DNA of 32,805 nt, taken from assembly GCF_900766215.1 (NCBI RefSeq), contig NZ_CAAFUQ010000106.1, forward strand, positions 1-32,805, in the 5' to 3' direction. This document shows, piece by piece, positions 24,995-32,805 of this stretch. This stretch comes from an uncultured Finegoldia sp. GTDB taxonomy: Bacteria > Bacillota > Clostridia > Tissierellales > Peptoniphilaceae. Under the pieces are notes generated by a model. The model made no database searches, was not told where the DNA came from, and saw only the letters and a list, made by a program, of their open reading frames with translations. The position numbers and the translations under genes are program-made. How positions within the stretch are numbered: position 1 is the stretch's first letter; every line of letters begins with the position of its first letter.

Positions 24995-26161
24995 CTACTT
25001 TATTAAATCCAAAATCTTATCTGCTATGTTTAATTTTGTATCCTTATCTAATTCTAATATTTGATTTTTGCTGATAATAGATACCTTATTGTACTCAGAA
25101 TTAAACCCAATATCTTTCTTGGATACATCATTTAATACAATATAATCCAAATTCTTTTCGTTTAATTTCTTTTCAGCATTTTTGATTAAATTGTTTGTTT
25201 CTGCTGCAAAACCAATAAAAATTTGATTTGCTTTTTTATTTAATGATTTTAAAATGTCAGGATTTTCTTCTAATTCTAAAGAGTGAATCCCGTCTTGTTT
25301 TTTTATTTTTAAATCTTTTCGATTTTTAACTTTAAAATCACTTACTGCTGCTGCCATAATCAAACAATCATAGTCATCAATACAACTTTCGATTTGTTCT
25401 TTCATATCTAGGGCAGATTGTACTTTAATATTTTCAATACCGTATGGACTATCGACTGAAGTTTTTCCAGAAATAATAGTCACATCCGCTCCTCTCATGA
25501 AAGCTTTCTTCGCTATTGAGTAACCCATTTTACCACTTGAGTCATTAGTAATATATCTTACAGGATCTATTCTTTCAACGGTAGCTCCTGCAGTAATCAA
25601 AACTTTCTTGCCTTTTAAATCTTTTTTACAGAAATAATTTTCAACTTCTTCTACAATTTCCCAAGGTTCTTTTAGCCTGCCATCTCCTTTTGTGTCGCAG
25701 GCAAGCATTCCACTATTTGAATCGATAATTAAATGATTTTTTTCTTTTAATTCTTCTATGTTTTTTTGTGTAGATGGATTATTAAGCATATTAGTATTCA
25801 TGCTTACACAAAACATTATTGGTTTTGTATATGCTAAAGCTGTTGATGTTAGTAAATCATCGGCAATACCATGATTAATTTTTGCCATTATATTAGCACT
25901 TGCAGGTGCAACTAAAAACAAATCCGCCCAATTTGCAAGGTCTATGTGTTCAACAATTTTATGCGAATTTTTGTGAAACATTTTGTTTTTAACATCACAT
26001 TTACCAATAGTTTCAAAAGTCATTGGACTTACAAATTCACATGCAGAATCTGTCATTATTATTTTAATATTGTAGTCCAGTTTTTTTAATCTACTTACAA
26101 CATCAACAACCTTGTAAATAGCAATTCCTCCAGTAACTCCCAAAAGAATATTTTTATTCAT
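24995..26161 (-). CDS. coaBC: Bifunctional phosphopantothenate-cysteine ligase / decarboxylase
   Basis: CoaBC couples phosphopantothenate to cysteine (CoaB half) and decarboxylates the product to 4'-phosphopantetheine (CoaC half, FMN-dependent). In the N-terminal CoaC half, GVTGGIAIYK binds FMN, HIDLA holds the active-site His and GMLACDTKGDGRL has the Cys of the substrate flap. The usual PAMN motif reads VSMNTNML. In the C-terminal CoaB half, TAGATVERIDPVRYITNDSSGKMG contains the nucleotide-binding Asn and Lys. The 388 residues are normal. The start overlaps rpoZ by 8 bases. CoaD at 7117-7605 acts next in the pathway. Confidence 0.97.
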   Translation of the reverse strand: MNKNILLGVTGGIAIYKVVDVVSRLKKLDYNIKIIMTDSACEFVSPMTFETIGKCDVKNKMFHKNSHKIVEHIDLANWADLFLVAPASANIMAKINHGIADDLLTSTALAYTKPIMFCVSMNTNMLNNPSTQKNIEELKEKNHLIIDSNSGMLACDTKGDGRLKEPWEIVEEVENYFCKKDLKGKKVLITAGATVERIDPVRYITNDSSGKMGYSIAKKAFMRGADVTIISGKTSVDSPYGIENIKVQSALDMKEQIESCIDDYDCLIMAAAVSDFKVKNRKDLKIKKQDGIHSLELEENPDILKSLNKKANQIFIGFAAETNNLIKNAEKKLNEKNLDYIVLNDVSKKDIGFNSEYNKVSIISKNQILELDKDTKLNIADKILDLIK

Positions 26162-26351
26162 TTGCTTTATCTTCCCACACCTTTTTTTCCATAACTTCTT
26201 CTAAGGCAGTGGTAACTGGTTGTGCTTTTGCTTTCTTTAATTTAGTTTCCTTACCGTCTATTAACATTCTAGCTCTTTTGCTTACCATAACACAAAGTGC
26301 ATATCTACTATTATTTATTTCTGATAATTTTTTAAATGATGGATTAATCAT
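26154..26351 (-). CDS. rpoZ: RNA polymerase omega subunit
   Basis: Omega is a small subunit that helps assemble beta' into RNA polymerase. The 65 residues include the family core SRYALCVMVSKRARML, followed by a conserved PVTTALEEV helix. AGGAGA precedes the ATG. It overlaps gmk by 8 bases and coaBC by 8 bases. The gmk-rpoZ-coaBC order is common to most Firmicutes. Confidence 0.95.
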   Translation of the reverse strand: MINPSFKKLSEINNSRYALCVMVSKRARMLIDGKETKLKKAKAQPVTTALEEVMEKKVWEDKANE

Positions 26352-26931
26352 ATTTTTCTCCTTTTACAACTCTAAATTTTTCTGCATCAATTATAGTTTC
26401 TATATTTTTCACAGTTTCATCAACATCTTCATTAATTACTGCATAATCATATTCATCAATAAAACTCAATTCTTTTTTAGCATTATTCATTCTTATATTG
26501 ATTGTTTCTTCGTCTTCTGTGTTTCTTCCTTCAATTCTTCTTCTAAGTTCAATCAAATCTGGTGGAAGAATGAATACAAAAACAGCTTCCGGATAGTTTT
26601 CTTTAACTTTCAAAGCTCCTTGAACATCAATTTCGAGAATAACTATCTCCCCTTTGTTTATTTGGTCAAAAACAAATGATTTTGGAGTTCCATAAAAATT
26701 GTTATGCACATTAGCATATTCTATGAAATCTCCTTGATCTATTTTTTTCTTAAATTCATCTAAACTCAAAAAGTAATAATTTTCTCCATCCACTTCGTAA
26801 GGTCTTTTTTTCCTTGTCGTAGCGGAAACGGAATATACGATATCATCTTTTTGTGAAATTAATTTTTCGCAAACAGTTCCTTTGCCAACTCCCGATGGCC
26901 CTGAAACAACTAATAAAAACCCGTCTCTCAT
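26344..26931 (-). CDS. gmk: Guanylate kinase
   Basis: Gmk phosphorylates GMP to GDP, feeding GTP pools and (p)ppGpp control. Walker A is SGPSGVGKGT at about 9-18. The GMP-binding motif block VSATTRKKRPYEVDGENYYFL and EYANVHNNFYGTP are visible, and the lid helix has RRRIEGRNTEDEETI. The 195 residues are full length. AAGGAAG precedes the ATG. It starts one base before the remA stop codon. Confidence 0.97.
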   Translation of the reverse strand: MRDGFLLVVSGPSGVGKGTVCEKLISQKDDIVYSVSATTRKKRPYEVDGENYYFLSLDEFKKKIDQGDFIEYANVHNNFYGTPKSFVFDQINKGEIVILEIDVQGALKVKENYPEAVFVFILPPDLIELRRRIEGRNTEDEETINIRMNNAKKELSFIDEYDYAVINEDVDETVKNIETIIDAEKFRVVKGEKYD

Positions 26932-26932
26932 A

Positions 26933-27184
26933 TTAATCTTCCTTATTATTTGATTTATCTAATCTCATTTGTAAAGTCTCAGGTTGAAGACAACTCAACA
27001 CAACATGACTGGAATCCATTATAATTACACTTCTAGTTTTTCTACCAAAAGTTACATCTATAAGATTGTTATCTTCTTTTGCTTTTTGAACTATTCTTTT
27101 AATTGGATTCGTTTCTGGACTTACAATTGCTATAATTCTTTTACTATTAACTAAATTTGAAAATCCTATACCTAAACTTTCCAT
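26933..27184 (-). CDS. remA: RemA-family (DUF370) DNA-binding regulator
   Basis: RemA of B. subtilis (YlzA) is a small DNA-binding protein that activates biofilm-matrix and osmoprotection genes. The family core follows the start: GIGFSNLVNSKRIIAIVSPE, then PIKRIVQKAKEDNNLIDVTFGRKTRSVIIMDSSHVVLS. I use the ATG at 27182-27184, giving 83 residues, because homologues begin a few residues before GxGF. The AGAGGG that overlaps the yicC stop codon is then a closely spaced ribosome binding site. An in-frame TTG 15 bases upstream has no such site. Whether it controls matrix genes in this organism is unknown; the gene is conserved next to gmk even in bacteria without biofilm operons. Confidence 0.92.
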   Translation of the reverse strand: MESLGIGFSNLVNSKRIIAIVSPETNPIKRIVQKAKEDNNLIDVTFGRKTRSVIIMDSSHVVLSCLQPETLQMRLDKSNNKED

Positions 27185-27191
27185 TTTCCCT

Positions 27192-28067
27192 CTACTCAAT
27201 ATTTTGTACTTGTTCTCTCAATTTTTCAATCAAACTTTTAACTTCAATAACACAAACTGAAATAGATTCATCATTAGATTTTGAAGAAATTGTATTGATT
27301 TCACGATTCATTTCTTGGATAATGAAATCTAATTTTCGACCAATGCTATGTTTTATATCCATAGTTGATTTGAATTGAACTATATGAGAATCAAATCTTT
27401 TTAATTCTTCGTTAATATCTGATTTATCTGCCATCAACGCAACTTCCAAGTACATTCTATCCTTGTCTATTTTTTCTTCATCTAATAATTCCGAAATCTT
27501 TTTAAACAAATTCTCCCTGTATTCTTTTACGCTATTTTCAGTCAAACTTGCAATTTTTGTTATTTCAGTTTCTATTTTGGAAAGATTTTCAGATAAATCT
27601 TTTTCTAAGTTATCTCCTTCTATAGATCTCATAGAATAAATTTTGTTAACAGCTTCATCAAGAACTTTTAGAATATTATCATGCAAAAATTCATTATCCA
27701 AATCTTTGTAAGTAAAAGACATTACATCTTCATATTGTACTAAATCTCTAACATTGATATCTGATTTCATGTCTAATTTTTCATTTAATGAATCAAGCTT
27801 TTGTTTGATTTTTTCAGCTAATTCATAATTGATATCCACACTATCAACCGATAATTGATATTTTTTAATTTTGATAAAAACATCAACCCTACCACGTTTT
27901 AACTTAGATTTAATAAGTGACTTCATGTCTTCTAACATAAAATTCAGATAATTTGGCATCGAAAAATTGAAATCCAAATACCTGTTATTAACAGATTTAA
28001 TTTCTATATCTATGCTACAATCTTCTAATTCCAAACTTGAAGATCCAAATCCTGTCATAGACTTCAT
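27192..28067 (-). CDS. YicC/YloC family endoribonuclease
   Basis: YicC-family proteins are endoribonucleases that affect small-RNA turnover in E. coli and mRNA decay in B. subtilis (YloC). The N-terminal KSMTGFGSS and VNNRYLD motifs and the GRVDVFIK block are diagnostic. The C-terminal DUF1732 part has GRKLDFIIQEMNREINTISSKSND, the most conserved segment of the family. The 291 residues are full length. AAGGGGGG precedes the ATG. It heads the remA-gmk-rpoZ-coaBC group, as in B. subtilis. A 70-base gap separates it from rqcH. Confidence 0.95.
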   Translation of the reverse strand: MKSMTGFGSSSLELEDCSIDIEIKSVNNRYLDFNFSMPNYLNFMLEDMKSLIKSKLKRGRVDVFIKIKKYQLSVDSVDINYELAEKIKQKLDSLNEKLDMKSDINVRDLVQYEDVMSFTYKDLDNEFLHDNILKVLDEAVNKIYSMRSIEGDNLEKDLSENLSKIETEITKIASLTENSVKEYRENLFKKISELLDEEKIDKDRMYLEVALMADKSDINEELKRFDSHIVQFKSTMDIKHSIGRKLDFIIQEMNREINTISSKSNDESISVCVIEVKSLIEKLREQVQNIE

Positions 28068-28137
28068 TTCTATCGCCCCCCTTGATATTGTTAGTTTATA
28101 TTAACTTCAATAAATTTACAATAATTTATTACATTTT

Positions 28138-29874
28138 TTAAACAATTTCTTTTATATCGTCAATATTATATGAACTCATGTCTACATTGACAGTGTTGAA
28201 ATTGTTGTAAAACACCATTCCTGGTTTTGCTCCTTTAGCTTTTTTTACGTTTTTCTTTTCAGTATAATCAACTTCAACGAATTTTTCTTTACTCATTGAG
28301 GAGAAATAGGCTGCCAAGAAACACGCGACTTCATAATCTTCCTGAACAAGATTTTCATTTCTCATAATAACATGAGATCCTGGCATATCTTTTACATGAA
28401 CAAAAATATCTTCCTTATTTGCTTGTTTCAAAGTTAAATTATCATTTTGATAGTTGTTTTTTCCTACATATATATCAACACTATTTTTTGTAATAAAATG
28501 TCTTGGCTTGGATGGTTTTACTTTTGCAGTTTTTTTCTTAGATTTTTTTATCAAACCTATTTTTACAATTTCATCCTTGATTTCAGATAATTCTTGGTAT
28601 TCTGTAACTCTTTCTAAAGTTTCTAAAAGTTGAAATAAATACTCATTTTCTTGCTTTATTAATGGAAGTTCTTGTTCAATCATTTTTTCTCTAGTTTTTA
28701 ATTTACTAAATTTTTTATAGTAAATTTGTGCATTTTCATTTCCGGATTTTATGGGATTTAAAGGAATTTCTATTTTATTCATATTGTCATAAAAGTTTTC
28801 AACTGTTATTTTATCTATACCTTTTTGTATTAAATGCATATTGGAACTTATAAGGTCCGCATAAACCTTGTATATGTCTCGTTTCTTTGCTTCTTGCAAG
28901 TCAATCGTTAAATTACTCAATTTATTGGAGTTTCTTTGTATTTTATTTGAAACTATTTTTTTAAGATGTGAAGACTTTTGAGTTATGGAGTCATTTGAAC
29001 TGTGCTTTTTATAATAGTAATCAAGCATTTCGTGTATATCAGAAAATTTTTTCTTTTGATATCCATAATTCTCCAATTTTATAACGTGAAAATCCTTTAA
29101 CTTTTCATCCTCATCTATAACTATAGAATAATCATAATCGCTATTTCTTATAGCATTTCTTACATCAATAAAGCATTGATTAAATCTAGATTTTTCATCT
29201 TCATTCAAATCTTCTAGCTTGATATTAAAATCCAAATCAGCTCTCAAGCAAATTTCCCTAGAAATTGTAGGAGAAAAACCAGTATAATTTTTATAAAAAA
29301 CTTGTTGAAGTTTAGTAGTCCCTTCAGCAATTTCAGATGGAAGATCATCAGATTTCAAAATATTTATTTTATCATCTTCCAAATATGAATACTTAGTTTT
29401 GGGTAAAATTTGTCTGATACTTTTCGTATCAAAACTGATTCTTTTTATTGCATCTACTATAAGTTTACTTTCTTTTTCAATCAAAATTATATTGGAATGT
29501 TTGCCCATTAGTTCCACAACTAATGTGTAATTCATATCATATCCCATTTCATCTCTACTATTGATATCAATATTTACAACTCTATCCATTGATTCTTGAT
29601 AAATGTCAGTAATTACCGCTCCTTGTAAATATTTTCTCATTAACATACAAAAATTATATGCTTCAATAGGATTCTTCTTATTTTCATTTGTAAAATGCAT
29701 CCTCGGTAATGATGAGGATGCAGAAATAAGAAGTTTATAATTTTGTTTGTTATTATAGATTATTAAATCTAACTCGTTTTTATCTGGTTGATTAACTTTA
29801 CTGATTTTACCGTTCGTTAATTTTTCTTTTATATCGTCAACTATCGCTTTTGTTGCAATTCCGTCAAAGCTCAT
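28138..29874 (-). CDS. rqcH: Ribosome quality control protein RqcH (NFACT family)
   Basis: RqcH binds 50S subunits obstructed by peptidyl-tRNA and recruits tRNA-Ala to add C-terminal Ala tails, marking the chain for degradation. It has an N-terminal NFACT-N domain (about 1-200), a central coiled-coil region (about 280-440) and a C-terminal NFACT-R domain with HFITKNSVDIYVGKNNYQND and VKDMPGSHVIM. D97-R98, the residues shown in B. subtilis to be needed for Ala-tail synthesis, are conserved here in SMDRVVNIDI at the same numbering. Length 578 is normal. AAGGAG precedes the ATG. It lies 9 bases after smpB, so the two rescue pathways share a transcript. Older annotation calls this family fibronectin-binding protein. 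Confidence 0.96.
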   Translation of the reverse strand: MSFDGIATKAIVDDIKEKLTNGKISKVNQPDKNELDLIIYNNKQNYKLLISASSSLPRMHFTNENKKNPIEAYNFCMLMRKYLQGAVITDIYQESMDRVVNIDINSRDEMGYDMNYTLVVELMGKHSNIILIEKESKLIVDAIKRISFDTKSIRQILPKTKYSYLEDDKINILKSDDLPSEIAEGTTKLQQVFYKNYTGFSPTISREICLRADLDFNIKLEDLNEDEKSRFNQCFIDVRNAIRNSDYDYSIVIDEDEKLKDFHVIKLENYGYQKKKFSDIHEMLDYYYKKHSSNDSITQKSSHLKKIVSNKIQRNSNKLSNLTIDLQEAKKRDIYKVYADLISSNMHLIQKGIDKITVENFYDNMNKIEIPLNPIKSGNENAQIYYKKFSKLKTREKMIEQELPLIKQENEYLFQLLETLERVTEYQELSEIKDEIVKIGLIKKSKKKTAKVKPSKPRHFITKNSVDIYVGKNNYQNDNLTLKQANKEDIFVHVKDMPGSHVIMRNENLVQEDYEVACFLAAYFSSMSKEKFVEVDYTEKKNVKKAKGAKPGMVFYNNFNTVNVDMSSYNIDDIKEIV

Positions 29875-29883
29875 TGTTACTCC

Positions 29884-30333
29884 TTATCTTCTCATTGCCC
29901 TTTGCATATTTCTCAAATCATCACGTTTTTTCAGAGTTTCTCTCTTATCATACAGATTCTTACCCTTTGCAAGAGCTATCTCTACCTTAACAAGTCCATT
30001 TTTTTCGTAAACTCTTAAAGGTATCAATGTGTAACCTTGTTCCTTTGTTTTTCCAATTAATTTTCTGATTTCAGATTTATGCATTAAAAGTTTTCTTTTT
30101 CTTAAACTATCCACGTTAAAAATATTTCCTTGTGTGTACGGACTTACATTCATTGAATATACAAAAACTTCAGAATTTTCTATCATGCAATAACTTTCTT
30201 TAATTGAAACTTTTCCTTTTTTGATAGACTTAACTTCAGTTCCTTTTAGCTCAATTCCGCATTCATACACATCTTCTATGAAATACTCATGACGCGCTTT
30301 TTTATTGTTTGCTAATAATTTTATATCACTCAT
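29884..30333 (-). CDS. smpB: SsrA-binding protein SmpB
   Basis: SmpB binds tmRNA and delivers it to ribosomes stalled at the end of broken mRNAs (trans-translation). The OB-fold core is visible: NKKARHEYFIEDVYECGIEL, then GTEVKSIKKGKVSIKESY. The basic C-terminal tail begins KGKNLYDKRETLKKRD and reaches into the mRNA channel. The 149 residues are full length. GAAGGA precedes the ATG. It follows rnr after 12 bases, the usual rnr-smpB pair. The ssrA gene, often close by, is not in the window. Confidence 0.97.
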   Translation of the reverse strand: MSDIKLLANNKKARHEYFIEDVYECGIELKGTEVKSIKKGKVSIKESYCMIENSEVFVYSMNVSPYTQGNIFNVDSLRKRKLLMHKSEIRKLIGKTKEQGYTLIPLRVYEKNGLVKVEIALAKGKNLYDKRETLKKRDDLRNMQRAMRR

Positions 30334-30345
30334 TATATTCCTTCT

Positions 30346-32451
30346 CTAATTTACAAATTCAAAATCAATTTGACGCTTGTCCTTATCACTGTTTATTACC
30401 TTTATTTTTACTTTTTGTCCAATATGGTATGATTTTTTAGTTCTTTCACCATACACAGTATAATTCTTTTCGTCAAATACATAATAATCATCTATCATAG
30501 ATTGAAATTGTACTAAACCTTCGATTGTATTGTCAAGTTGTACAAAAATCCCAAATTTTGTAAGAGAACTAATAATACCATCAAATTCTTCATCAATATG
30601 TTGTTGCATATATTCTGCTGATTTCATATCAATAGCTTCTCGTTCAGCTTCTTCTGCTCTTCTTTCAGTTGCTGAACATTGTTTAGCAATGTCTTTGATA
30701 TATTTCATGAATTCTTTTTCGTTATTAGTATCTGGCTTATGATTTATAAAATTCTTTACAATTCTGTGAATAAATAAATCCGGATATCTTCTGATTGGAG
30801 AAGTGAAGTGCGTATAGAACATCGATGCAAGTCCAAAATGAATGCTAGGATTTTGGCTGTACTCAGCTTTTTGCATAGATCTTAATAAAAGCGAAGATAA
30901 TAGAGGTTTTTCAGGCTTGCCATCTAGTTCATTTAAAATTCTTTGGTAATCTTTTGAATACAAGTTCTTTCCTTTCAAATGATATCCAAAGTTTGACAAA
31001 ATTCTTTTGAATGTATTAACCTTCTCTTCATCAGGCTCTTCATGCACTCTGTATAAGAATGGTCTATCTAAATAACCAAAATGACTAGCTACAGTTTCAT
31101 TAGTAATTAGCATGAATTCTTCAATTAATTTATTGCCAATCCTTCTTTCATCTTTTTTAACATCTATAACTTTTGAGTTTTCATCCAAAATAATTTTAGT
31201 TTCTGGAAAATCAAAGTCTATACTTCCTCTGTTTTTTCGTCTAACGCTTAGAATCTCATACAATTCTTTCATTAGTAATAAATTATCTGTAAGTTTTTCA
31301 TCATCGTATGGATTATCTATTCCTTCTAAAAAGTCTGATACATCTTTGTAAATCAATCTATAATCAGAATTTATAACAGATTCATAAAATTTGTAATCCA
31401 AAGTTTTACCAGTTGGTGAGATTTCCATCTTAACTGTCAAGCAAAGTCTATCCTCATTTGGATTTAGTGAGCAAATTCCATTTGATAATTCAACTGGTAA
31501 CATAGAAATTACACGATCTAACATATAAACACTCGTTCCTCTTCTAAAAGCTTCTTTATCAAGAGCAGTGTTTTTTCTAACATAATGGCTTACATCGGCA
31601 ATATGAACGTATAATATAAAATTGTCGCCTTTTTTTGAAATACTTATAGCATCGTCAAAATCTTTTGCATCATATCCATCAATTGTAACTGTAAACAAAT
31701 CCCTAAAATCCATGCGTGATTTTTTTTCTGATTCATCTACTTGTTGTTCAATTTCTTGTGCTTGTTGTTTTACTTTCTTCGGAAATTCATAAGGCAATTT
31801 AAAAGTTTTTGCTATAGAATATATATCAATTCCTGGATCATCTTTTGCTCCTAAAACTTCAACAATAACTCCTTCTGGATTTTTGTGTTTTTTTGAAGGA
31901 GTTTTAATAAGTTTTACAACAACTTTATCATTATTTTTTGCGCCATTTTTATTTCCAGATTGTACAAAAACATCAAATCCGTATTTTTTATCGTCTAAAA
32001 TTACAAATCCATAACCTTTAGCTTCATCAAAAGTTCCCACAAGTTTTTTTGTTTCTCTAGAAATAATTTGTAATACTTTGCCTTCTGGACTTCTGTTTGG
32101 TTTTTTTTCAACTGTTATTGTAACTAATACCTTGTCTTTATGAATAGCACCATTCAGATCTTTCTTGGCTATAAATATATCATCAATACTTTCATCGTCA
32201 GGAATAAAATAGCAAAAATCACTTCCAGATCCTTGAATAATACCTGTATATGCTTTTTGCTGTGAAATTGGAATTATATTAAAATTTTTATCTACTAAAA
32301 TTTTATTATCCTTTTGTAATTCATTAATAATTTTATTAAAAATTTTATAATCTTTTTTTTCAATATTTAATCTTGAAGATAATTCATCAAAAGTTAAAGG
32401 AATATAATCATTAGAATTTACAATATTAAGTACCTTTTGCTTTATTTTCAT
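30346..32451 (-). CDS. rnr: Ribonuclease R
   Basis: RNase R is a processive 3'-5' exoribonuclease that degrades structured RNA and the defective mRNAs released by trans-translation. The domains in order are an N-terminal winged helix (about 1-65), two cold-shock domains (about 68-205), the RNB catalytic domain (about 250-575; DAKDFDDAI near 262-270 holds the Mg-binding Asp residues) and a C-terminal S1 domain (about 620-700; GIISSLTKFGIFVQL). The protein ends straight after S1, without the Lys-rich tail of E. coli RNase R. ATG at 32449-32451 is chosen because AGGAGG lies six bases upstream; a preceding TTG is in frame. The 701 residues are typical for Firmicutes. Confidence 0.97.
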   Translation of the reverse strand: MKIKQKVLNIVNSNDYIPLTFDELSSRLNIEKKDYKIFNKIINELQKDNKILVDKNFNIIPISQQKAYTGIIQGSGSDFCYFIPDDESIDDIFIAKKDLNGAIHKDKVLVTITVEKKPNRSPEGKVLQIISRETKKLVGTFDEAKGYGFVILDDKKYGFDVFVQSGNKNGAKNNDKVVVKLIKTPSKKHKNPEGVIVEVLGAKDDPGIDIYSIAKTFKLPYEFPKKVKQQAQEIEQQVDESEKKSRMDFRDLFTVTIDGYDAKDFDDAISISKKGDNFILYVHIADVSHYVRKNTALDKEAFRRGTSVYMLDRVISMLPVELSNGICSLNPNEDRLCLTVKMEISPTGKTLDYKFYESVINSDYRLIYKDVSDFLEGIDNPYDDEKLTDNLLLMKELYEILSVRRKNRGSIDFDFPETKIILDENSKVIDVKKDERRIGNKLIEEFMLITNETVASHFGYLDRPFLYRVHEEPDEEKVNTFKRILSNFGYHLKGKNLYSKDYQRILNELDGKPEKPLLSSLLLRSMQKAEYSQNPSIHFGLASMFYTHFTSPIRRYPDLFIHRIVKNFINHKPDTNNEKEFMKYIKDIAKQCSATERRAEEAEREAIDMKSAEYMQQHIDEEFDGIISSLTKFGIFVQLDNTIEGLVQFQSMIDDYYVFDEKNYTVYGERTKKSYHIGQKVKIKVINSDKDKRQIDFEFVN

Positions 32452-32480
32452 CAAATACCTCCTGGTTGTTTCCTATAATT

Positions 32481-32486
32481 ATTATA
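32481..32486 (-). promoter_or_regulatory. Probable -10 element of the rnr-smpB-rqcH unit
   Basis: TATAAT is read on the minus strand, 29 bases before the rnr start codon. No clear -35 appears 16-18 bases upstream. Confidence 0.5.
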
Positions 32487-32527
32487 CCCTAAATGATAAG
32501 AAAATACCTAATTATTGTATTTTACGA

Positions 32528-32805
32528 TTATTTTACAATTCTTCCTTTATCAATAAAAATAACTCTATTTGATAAAATTTCTGCTTCAAGTCTATTATGA
32601 GTCACCATTATAATTGGAATATCCAATGATTTTTTTATCTCAATTAGTTCTTCATAAAATTTATTTTTAAATTTTTCATCAATTGAACTAAAAGGCTCAT
32701 CCATTAAAAGTAGGTTCGGTTTGTTTGACAAAGCTCTCACTATTGATACTTTTTGCTTTTCCCCACCTGATAAAGTATTTGGAAAATTTTGCAAAAGATA
32801 TTCTA
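32528..32805 (-). CDS. ABC transporter ATP-binding protein, C-terminal part (cut by window end)
   Basis: This is the C-terminal part of an ABC ATPase, the energizing subunit of a membrane transporter. The ABC signature LSGGEKQK, the Walker B LLLMDEPFSSID with catalytic Glu, and the H-loop in VTHN are visible. The frame continues without a stop to the window edge, so the start, Walker A and Q-loop lie outside. The short region after the H-loop ends at FIDKGRIVK, so there is no regulatory C-terminal domain such as those in ModC or MalK. The pattern resembles importers of the molybdate/sulfate/spermidine group, but the substrate cannot be called. Gene orientation is the same as rnr, separated by 76 bases. 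Confidence 0.9.
   Translation of the reverse strand, partial: EYLLQNFPNTLSGGEKQKVSIVRALSNKPNLLLMDEPFSSIDEKFKNKFYEELIEIKKSLDIPIIMVTHNRLEAEILSNRVIFIDKGRIVK

Noticed and set aside
28085..28137. AATAAATT/AATTTATT inverted repeat between rqcH and the yicC-type gene
   Set aside because: The stem is pure A/T and has no U-tract, which is expected by chance in such AT-rich DNA. No convincing promoter pair is present either.
32501..32523. AAAATAC/GTATTTT inverted repeat between the ABC ATPase and rnr
   Set aside because: It is a 7-bp AT-only stem placed just upstream of rnr, with only a weak T-rich flank. It is too weak to call a terminator, and I cannot show it acts on the edge gene, which ends 3' of it.
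30334..32527. tmRNA (ssrA) gene near smpB
   Set aside because: The gaps on either side of smpB are 12 and 9 bases. No ALA-type tag frame or CCA end is visible anywhere nearby.

Overview
The window is a chromosomal segment of a low-GC, Gram-positive (Firmicutes) bacterium. The base composition is strongly AT-rich, Shine-Dalgarno sequences are strong (AGGAGG, AAGGAG), and TTG starts occur. Gene content and order match the Bacillus/Clostridium yloA-recG block. A fermentative, probably non-sporulating clostridial relative such as a Peptoniphilaceae/Tissierellia member is my best guess. The reasons are the DUF3793-flavodoxin operon, the K+-dependent pyrophosphatase and the absence of spoVM and ylbJ at their usual places. 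That assignment is inference. The first 20 bases are an Illumina adapter end, so position 1 is a contig edge and not natural DNA.

Layout. At 21-800 (+) is the C-terminal part of tmcAL, convergent with map. At 823-5347 (-) are map, a CNNM/CorC-type membrane protein, hppA and secG, in two transcription units separated by a terminator. At 5553-6521 (+) is a two-gene DUF3793-flavodoxin operon whose promoter is flanked by two Fur-box-like sequences. At 6567-12289 (-) are a coiled-coil protein, coaD, rsmD, recG, a DAK2-domain kinase (fakA/yloV) and an Asp23/Gls24 protein. rpmB (12469-12684, +) is a lone ribosomal protein gene with its own promoter and terminator. At 12713-32451 (-) is a nearly gapless run, listed here in transcription order: rnr, smpB, rqcH, yicC-type RNase, remA, gmk, rpoZ, coaBC, priA, def, fmt, yugP-type protease, rsmB, rlmN, prpC, prkC, rsgA, rpe, thiT, thiN. 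At the right edge is the 3' part of an ABC ATPase gene.

How the genes fit together. Most of the window is translation and ribosome upkeep: rRNA methylation (rsmD, rsmB, rlmN), 30S assembly (rsgA), tRNA acetylation (tmcAL), N-terminal formyl-Met handling (fmt, def, map), and rescue of stalled ribosomes (rnr, smpB, rqcH). Around this lie CoA synthesis (coaBC, coaD), thiamine uptake and activation (thiT, thiN), DNA restart and repair (priA, recG), GMP supply and RNA polymerase omega (gmk, rpoZ), and the PrkC/PrpC cell-wall-sensing kinase/phosphatase pair. Many genes overlap by 1, 4, 8 or 11 bases, which implies translational coupling.

I saw no mobile element, CRISPR array, tRNA, rRNA or riboswitch. 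No new multi-gene system stands out. The least-explained parts are the iron-type DUF3793-flavodoxin operon, the coiled-coil protein at 6567-7040, and the nested hairpin immediately in front of recG. No stretch longer than 300 bases lacks a gene.
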